Source: an uncultured Collinsella sp. | GTDB taxonomy: Bacteria; Actinomycetota; Coriobacteriia; Coriobacteriales; Coriobacteriaceae | Direction of reading: 5' to 3' | Length of the DNA: 43,423 nt | Assembly (NCBI GenBank): GCA_902496845.1 | Contig: CABVCJ010000009.1 | Location: forward strand, 1 to 43,423 | Position numbers and translations under genes: made by a program | In this document: in pieces, positions 40,190 through 43,423 of the stretch | How the letters are laid out: every line of letters starts with the position of its first letter | Numbering within the stretch: the stretch's first letter is position 1 | Notes under the pieces: model-generated | What the model was told of the DNA's origin: nothing | What the model saw: only the letters and a program-made list of their open reading frames with translations | Databases searched by the model: none

Positions 40190-41605
40190 TTATTGCAGCT
40201 GCTCTTGAAGAGCGATGAGCGACTGAGGGCTCAGGTCGTCGTATTGTATGAGGACGCGAGATGGAGCGTTCTTAGTCGATGCCCGATCACCCGTCCACAG
40301 GCAATCGGCGATGTTGACATAGGAAATACGAGCGTCAGCGAGAGCCTTCGCGAAGCTCTCCCCCGCCTTGTCCTCGGCCAGGGCAACAGTGCAGTAAAGG
40401 CCCGCGTCCGCATGCTCGATCGAGACCTCCCCCGCCGGAAACGCTTTCCGTACAAGTGCCGTCAGGCCATCACGCGCCTCGCGAGCACGGACGCGCACGC
40501 GGTTCACATGTCGCTCGTAATCACCCGATTCCAGCAAACGAGCCAAAGCGACCTGGTCAACAGAACTCACCGAAGAGGCGTAGAAGCCAAGGTTGTGCCT
40601 AAACCGCTCCATCAGCTCATCGGGCAACACCATGTACGCTAGACGCAACGCCGATGAAAGGCTCTTCGAAAACGTGTTGGTATAGATAACCGACTGAGCG
40701 GCATCGATTGATGCGAGCGCGGGAATCGGCTTGCCGGCAAGGCGAAACTCACAATCAAAGTCATCCTCGATGAGATACCGGCCTGGTCGCTCGGCGGCCC
40801 AGCTGAGCAGCGCGTAGCGACGCGCAATGCTCGTCACAAGGCCGGTCGGATACTGATGGGACGGCATCAGGTGAAGGACATCGGTCCCGCTTTTCTGCAA
40901 AGTGCTCAAGTCCACGCCCTCATCATCCAACGGGATATGTCGAACTTTGCAGCCCATAGCCTGATAGATGCGTGTCAGGCGTAAATAGCCCGGATCCTCA
41001 ACGGCATACACCTTGTCGGCTCCAAGCAGCTGAACCAACATGGTATCGAGCAGCTGGGCGCCCGCACCGATAACGATGTTGTCGGGATCGACATTCATGC
41101 CCCTCGTCCCGCGCAGATGGTGAGCAATTGCGCGTCGTAGCCGAGCGGTGCCCTGCGCCGGCGCGGTCGAAAAGATTTCGCGTTCGTCTTCGGATGTCAG
41201 CGTCGCCCGTAGCGCGCTTTGCCAAAGCCGCGCCGCATCCAAAGCGGAAGGAGAAAGTGCATCGAATCGCTCGGCCTGTCCATCGGCATCATGCGCGCTG
41301 GGGCCCACAGAGACGGTATCTCGGTCGATGCTCCCCGCAGCCAAAGGCAAAACCGGTGCATCCGGAAGCTCGCAAGCGTAGTAGCCACGCCGCGGCTTTG
41401 AGCAAATATAGCCCTCGGCAAGTAACTGGCTATATGCATTCTCGATGGTAATGACACTGATTCCCAGATGACTGGCAAAGGCGCGCTTAGACGGCAAATG
41501 CTCCCCCGCCGCAATGCGTCCAGCTACGATATCATCTCGAATTTGCTGGTAAACATACTCGTAGAGCGATGCCTCGCCGCGTTTTTCCAAATTGTAGTCA
41601 AGCAT
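40190..41605 (-). CDS. pdxR: MocR-family regulator PdxR
   Basis: 471 residues. An N-terminal GntR winged helix-turn-helix (about 8-75, with LPSKRAFASHLGISVITIEN) is joined to an aminotransferase-like domain that binds PLP at Lys314 (NTFSKSLSSALR). MocR/PdxR proteins sense pyridoxal phosphate and control its synthesis. The gene is divergent from pdxST, the classic PdxR arrangement. ATG 41605 has AGGTGG 7 bases upstream; the farther frame start at 41638 would lie in the operator region. No enzyme activity is implied. Confidence 0.92.
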   Translation of the reverse strand: MLDYNLEKRGEASLYEYVYQQIRDDIVAGRIAAGEHLPSKRAFASHLGISVITIENAYSQLLAEGYICSKPRRGYYACELPDAPVLPLAAGSIDRDTVSVGPSAHDADGQAERFDALSPSALDAARLWQSALRATLTSEDEREIFSTAPAQGTARLRRAIAHHLRGTRGMNVDPDNIVIGAGAQLLDTMLVQLLGADKVYAVEDPGYLRLTRIYQAMGCKVRHIPLDDEGVDLSTLQKSGTDVLHLMPSHQYPTGLVTSIARRYALLSWAAERPGRYLIEDDFDCEFRLAGKPIPALASIDAAQSVIYTNTFSKSLSSALRLAYMVLPDELMERFRHNLGFYASSVSSVDQVALARLLESGDYERHVNRVRVRAREARDGLTALVRKAFPAGEVSIEHADAGLYCTVALAEDKAGESFAKALADARISYVNIADCLWTGDRASTKNAPSRVLIQYDDLSPQSLIALQEQLQ

Positions 41606-41616
41606 GAATTTGCCAC

Positions 41617-41662
41617 CTGACCTTATTAAGTCATTCAATCTGGTATTAGTCTGACCTTGTTA
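41617..41662. promoter_or_regulatory. PdxR operator repeats between pdxR and pdxS
   Basis: CTGACCTTATTA (41617-41628) and CTGACCTTGTTA (41651-41662) are direct repeats, 34 bases apart, with a related CTGGTATTAGT (41640-41650) between them. MocR/PdxR proteins bind such tandem repeats. The last repeat overlaps a possible pdxS -35 (TTGTTA, 41657-41662) with TATTTC 17 bases on. Confidence 0.6.
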
Positions 41663-41750
41663 TTATCTCGAAAACTGAGTATTTCGCCATACCCAGCTCC
41701 CCGATAGGATGTTCCGTCAAGCAATGCACATGCCAACCAAGGGAGCAACC

Positions 41751-42641
41751 ATGGCAGAACAGACCAGCAAGGCCGATCGCGTCAAACTCAACCGCGAACT
41801 CGCGCAGATGCTCAAGGGCGGCGTCATCATGGACGTCACCACGCCCGAGCAGGCACGCATCGCCGAAAAGGCAGGCGCCTGCGCCGTCATGGCACTCGAG
41901 CGCATCCCGGCCGATATCCGTGCCGCAGGCGGCGTCTCGCGCATGAGCGACCCCAAGATGATCAAGGGCATCCAAGAGGCCGTCTCCATCCCCGTTATGG
42001 CCAAGTGCCGCATCGGGCACATTGTCGAGGCGCAGGTCCTGCAGGCCATCGAGATCGATTACATCGACGAGTCCGAGGTTCTTTCCCCTGCCGATGACGT
42101 CTATCACATCGACAAGGCCCAGTTTGACGTGCCGTTTGTCTGCGGCGCCCGCGATCTGGGCGAGGCGTTGCGCCGTGTTGCCGAGGGCGCCACGATGATC
42201 CGCACCAAGGGCGAGCCGGGCACGGGCGACGTGGTCCAGGCCGTGCGCCACATGCGCAAGATCCAGAAGCAGATCCGCGACGTTGTTGCCCTGCGCGACG
42301 ATGAGCTCTTTGAGGCAGCCAAGCAACTACAGGTTCCGGTCGAGCTGGTGCGCGAGGTCCATGCCACGGGCAAGCTTCCTGTCGTGAACTTTGCCGCCGG
42401 CGGCGTAGCGACCCCCGCCGACGCCGCGCTGATGATGCAGCTGGGCGCCGAGGGCGTCTTTGTCGGCTCGGGCATCTTTAAGAGCGGCGACCCCGCCAAG
42501 CGCGCCGCCGCCATCGTCAAGGCCGTGGCAAACTTCACCGATGCCAAGCTCATCGCCGAGCTTTCGGAGGACCTGGGCGAGGCCATGGTGGGCATCAACG
42601 CCGACGAAATCGAGATCATCATGGAGGAACGCGGGCGCTAG
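41751..42641 (+). CDS. pdxS: Pyridoxal 5'-phosphate synthase subunit PdxS
   Basis: 296 residues, a full-length PdxS. The (beta/alpha)8 barrel has IMDVT (catalytic Asp), Lys85 in PVMAKCRIGH (forms the imine with ribose 5-phosphate), Lys153 in MIRTKGEPGTG, and the ammonia-channel region FAAGGVATPADAALMMQLG. With PdxT it makes pyridoxal phosphate from ribose 5-phosphate, glyceraldehyde 3-phosphate and glutamine. ATG 41751 has AGGGAG 5 bases upstream. pdxT follows after 20 bases. Confidence 0.96.
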   Translation: MAEQTSKADRVKLNRELAQMLKGGVIMDVTTPEQARIAEKAGACAVMALERIPADIRAAGGVSRMSDPKMIKGIQEAVSIPVMAKCRIGHIVEAQVLQAIEIDYIDESEVLSPADDVYHIDKAQFDVPFVCGARDLGEALRRVAEGATMIRTKGEPGTGDVVQAVRHMRKIQKQIRDVVALRDDELFEAAKQLQVPVELVREVHATGKLPVVNFAAGGVATPADAALMMQLGAEGVFVGSGIFKSGDPAKRAAAIVKAVANFTDAKLIAELSEDLGEAMVGINADEIEIIMEERGR

Positions 42642-42661
42642 TCCAGCAGAAAGGATCGCAC

Positions 42662-43249
42662 ATGAGCGATTATGCAGACCAGACGGTCGCCGTGCTGGCG
42701 GTCCAAGGTGCTTTTGCCGAGCACGAGGCAAGACTGTCCGAGCTGGGCGCACGTTGTATTGAGCTGAGGCAGGCGGCTGATTTGAAGCAGGACTTTGACC
42801 GTCTGGTACTTCCCGGCGGCGAGTCTACCGTTCAAGGGAAGCTGTTTGATGAGCTGGGCATGCTCGAGGAGCTTCGCACCCACATTGTTGAAGGCATGCC
42901 CGTCCTTGGCACCTGCGCCGGCTTGATTCTATTGGCGCGCGATCTTGCCGCACACGACGATAAGGGAACGCCGCGCCTAGCAACCATGAACGTACTCGTT
43001 GAGCGCAACGCTTATGGCAGACAGCTCGGCAGTTTTCGCACCAAGGGCCAGGTGTCCGGCATCGACGGTGAAGTGCCATTAACATTTATCCGTGCACCCC
43101 GCATCGTCGAGGTCCACGGCGACGCCAAGGCCTTAGCGAAAGTCGACGGCCGTATCGTCGCCGCCCGTCAGGGCAACCAGCTCGGCGTAACCTTCCACCC
43201 CGAACTCGACGAAGACACCCGCCTCCACGAACTGTTCCTACAAATGTAG
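42662..43249 (+). CDS. pdxT: Pyridoxal 5'-phosphate synthase glutaminase subunit PdxT
   Basis: 195 residues of class I glutaminase. The catalytic triad is Cys85 in LGTCAGLILLA with His179 and Glu181 in TFHPELDED; the oxyanion strand is LPGGESTV. It releases ammonia from glutamine and channels it to PdxS. It is the second gene of the pdxST operon, with AAAGGA before the ATG, and is followed by a long hairpin terminator. Confidence 0.95.
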   Translation: MSDYADQTVAVLAVQGAFAEHEARLSELGARCIELRQAADLKQDFDRLVLPGGESTVQGKLFDELGMLEELRTHIVEGMPVLGTCAGLILLARDLAAHDDKGTPRLATMNVLVERNAYGRQLGSFRTKGQVSGIDGEVPLTFIRAPRIVEVHGDAKALAKVDGRIVAARQGNQLGVTFHPELDEDTRLHELFLQM

Positions 43250-43270
43250 GTATCGAAATCAACAAACGAA

Positions 43271-43343
43271 ACGAGAGTGGACAATCTCCCACCTTGAGCA
43301 TGAATATGGGCTCAAACCGGGAGATTATCCACTCTCATTTTTT
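43271..43343 (+). terminator. Long two-tier hairpin after pdxT
   Basis: The outer stem GAGAGTGGACAATCTCCC pairs with GGGAGATTATCCACTCTC (one G-T pair). A symmetric 3-base internal loop (ACC/ACC) and an inner stem TTGAGC/GCTCAA around a 10-base loop follow. ATTTTTT comes after it. It is a terminator by form, but unusually long and regular, like a mobile or regulatory repeat. Confidence 0.75.
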
Positions 43344-43423
43344 GGTGCAAATGATCCCTTGGGGATGCCGATGTTTTGGTACCGACAGACACTATGACCC
43401 AATCCGAGGGCACGGAAACGACA

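Noticed and set aside
1..43423. CRISPR array, tRNA or rRNA genes, IS elements
   Set aside because: I looked for regular spaced repeats, cloverleaf-like intergenic sequence and transposase motifs and saw none.

Overview
The window is high-GC, densely coded bacterial chromosome. Gene style and content point to an anaerobic gut actinobacterium of the class Coriobacteriia, most likely Collinsella or a close relative. The clues are a confurcating lactate dehydrogenase/Etf cluster, a rubrerythrin with its rubredoxin domain in front, PdxR-PdxST, DUF554 and DUF4097 membrane proteins, and a Ski2-like actinobacterial helicase. The taxon is inferred from gene content, not from a marker gene. I see no rRNA, tRNA, CRISPR array, IS element or prophage.

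Layout. 1-6.4 kb: the 3' end of purL, a DMT exporter, a membrane diguanylate cyclase, a ketodeoxygluconate permease, AzlCD and an HD hydrolase. 6.4-10 kb: an operon on the minus strand for an FAD lactate/glycolate dehydrogenase plus EtfB and a ferredoxin-fused EtfA. 10.4-13.5 kb: a plus-strand cluster of poorly known envelope and secreted proteins, including a tiny protein with an LAXTG-type sorting signal. 13.6-20 kb: DUF554, then a tight three-gene module (TerB-N/TerB-C protein, BrxD-like ATPase, Lhr-like helicase) that looks like a defence or DNA-processing island. 20-29.6 kb: a spermidine-synthase-like protein, Elp3, a DUF4097 protein with its XRE regulator, a Trm9-like methyltransferase, TrmB and a Ski2-like helicase. 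29.7-36.3 kb, all minus strand: a DUF2130 nuclease-like protein, then a sugar module (ChbG deacetylase, PTS EIIBC, LicT/BglG antiterminator with a recognisable RAT/terminator switch), then an operon of HIRAN protein, a 59-residue protein and a metallophosphoesterase. 36.5-39.3 kb: a 27-residue membrane peptide gene and an aldehyde dehydrogenase/iron alcohol dehydrogenase operon. 39.5-43.4 kb: rubrerythrin, then pdxR divergent from pdxST, ending in a long hairpin terminator.

The most interesting signals are as follows. (1) A 27-residue holin-like or toxin-like peptide gene lies directly below a sequence that fully matches the Gram-positive LexA box, which itself sits at the centre of a 44-bp palindrome. 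It suggests an SOS-controlled small membrane peptide. (2) The TerB/BrxD/Lhr module occurs without the other BREX genes. (3) The secreted-protein cluster at 10.4-13.5 kb has no assigned function. (4) Several regulatory elements can be read directly: RAT/terminator, a Rex-like box, PdxR repeats and two intergenic inverted-repeat elements. Two small genes (59 and 27 residues) fall below usual gene-calling limits and rest on clear ribosome binding sites.
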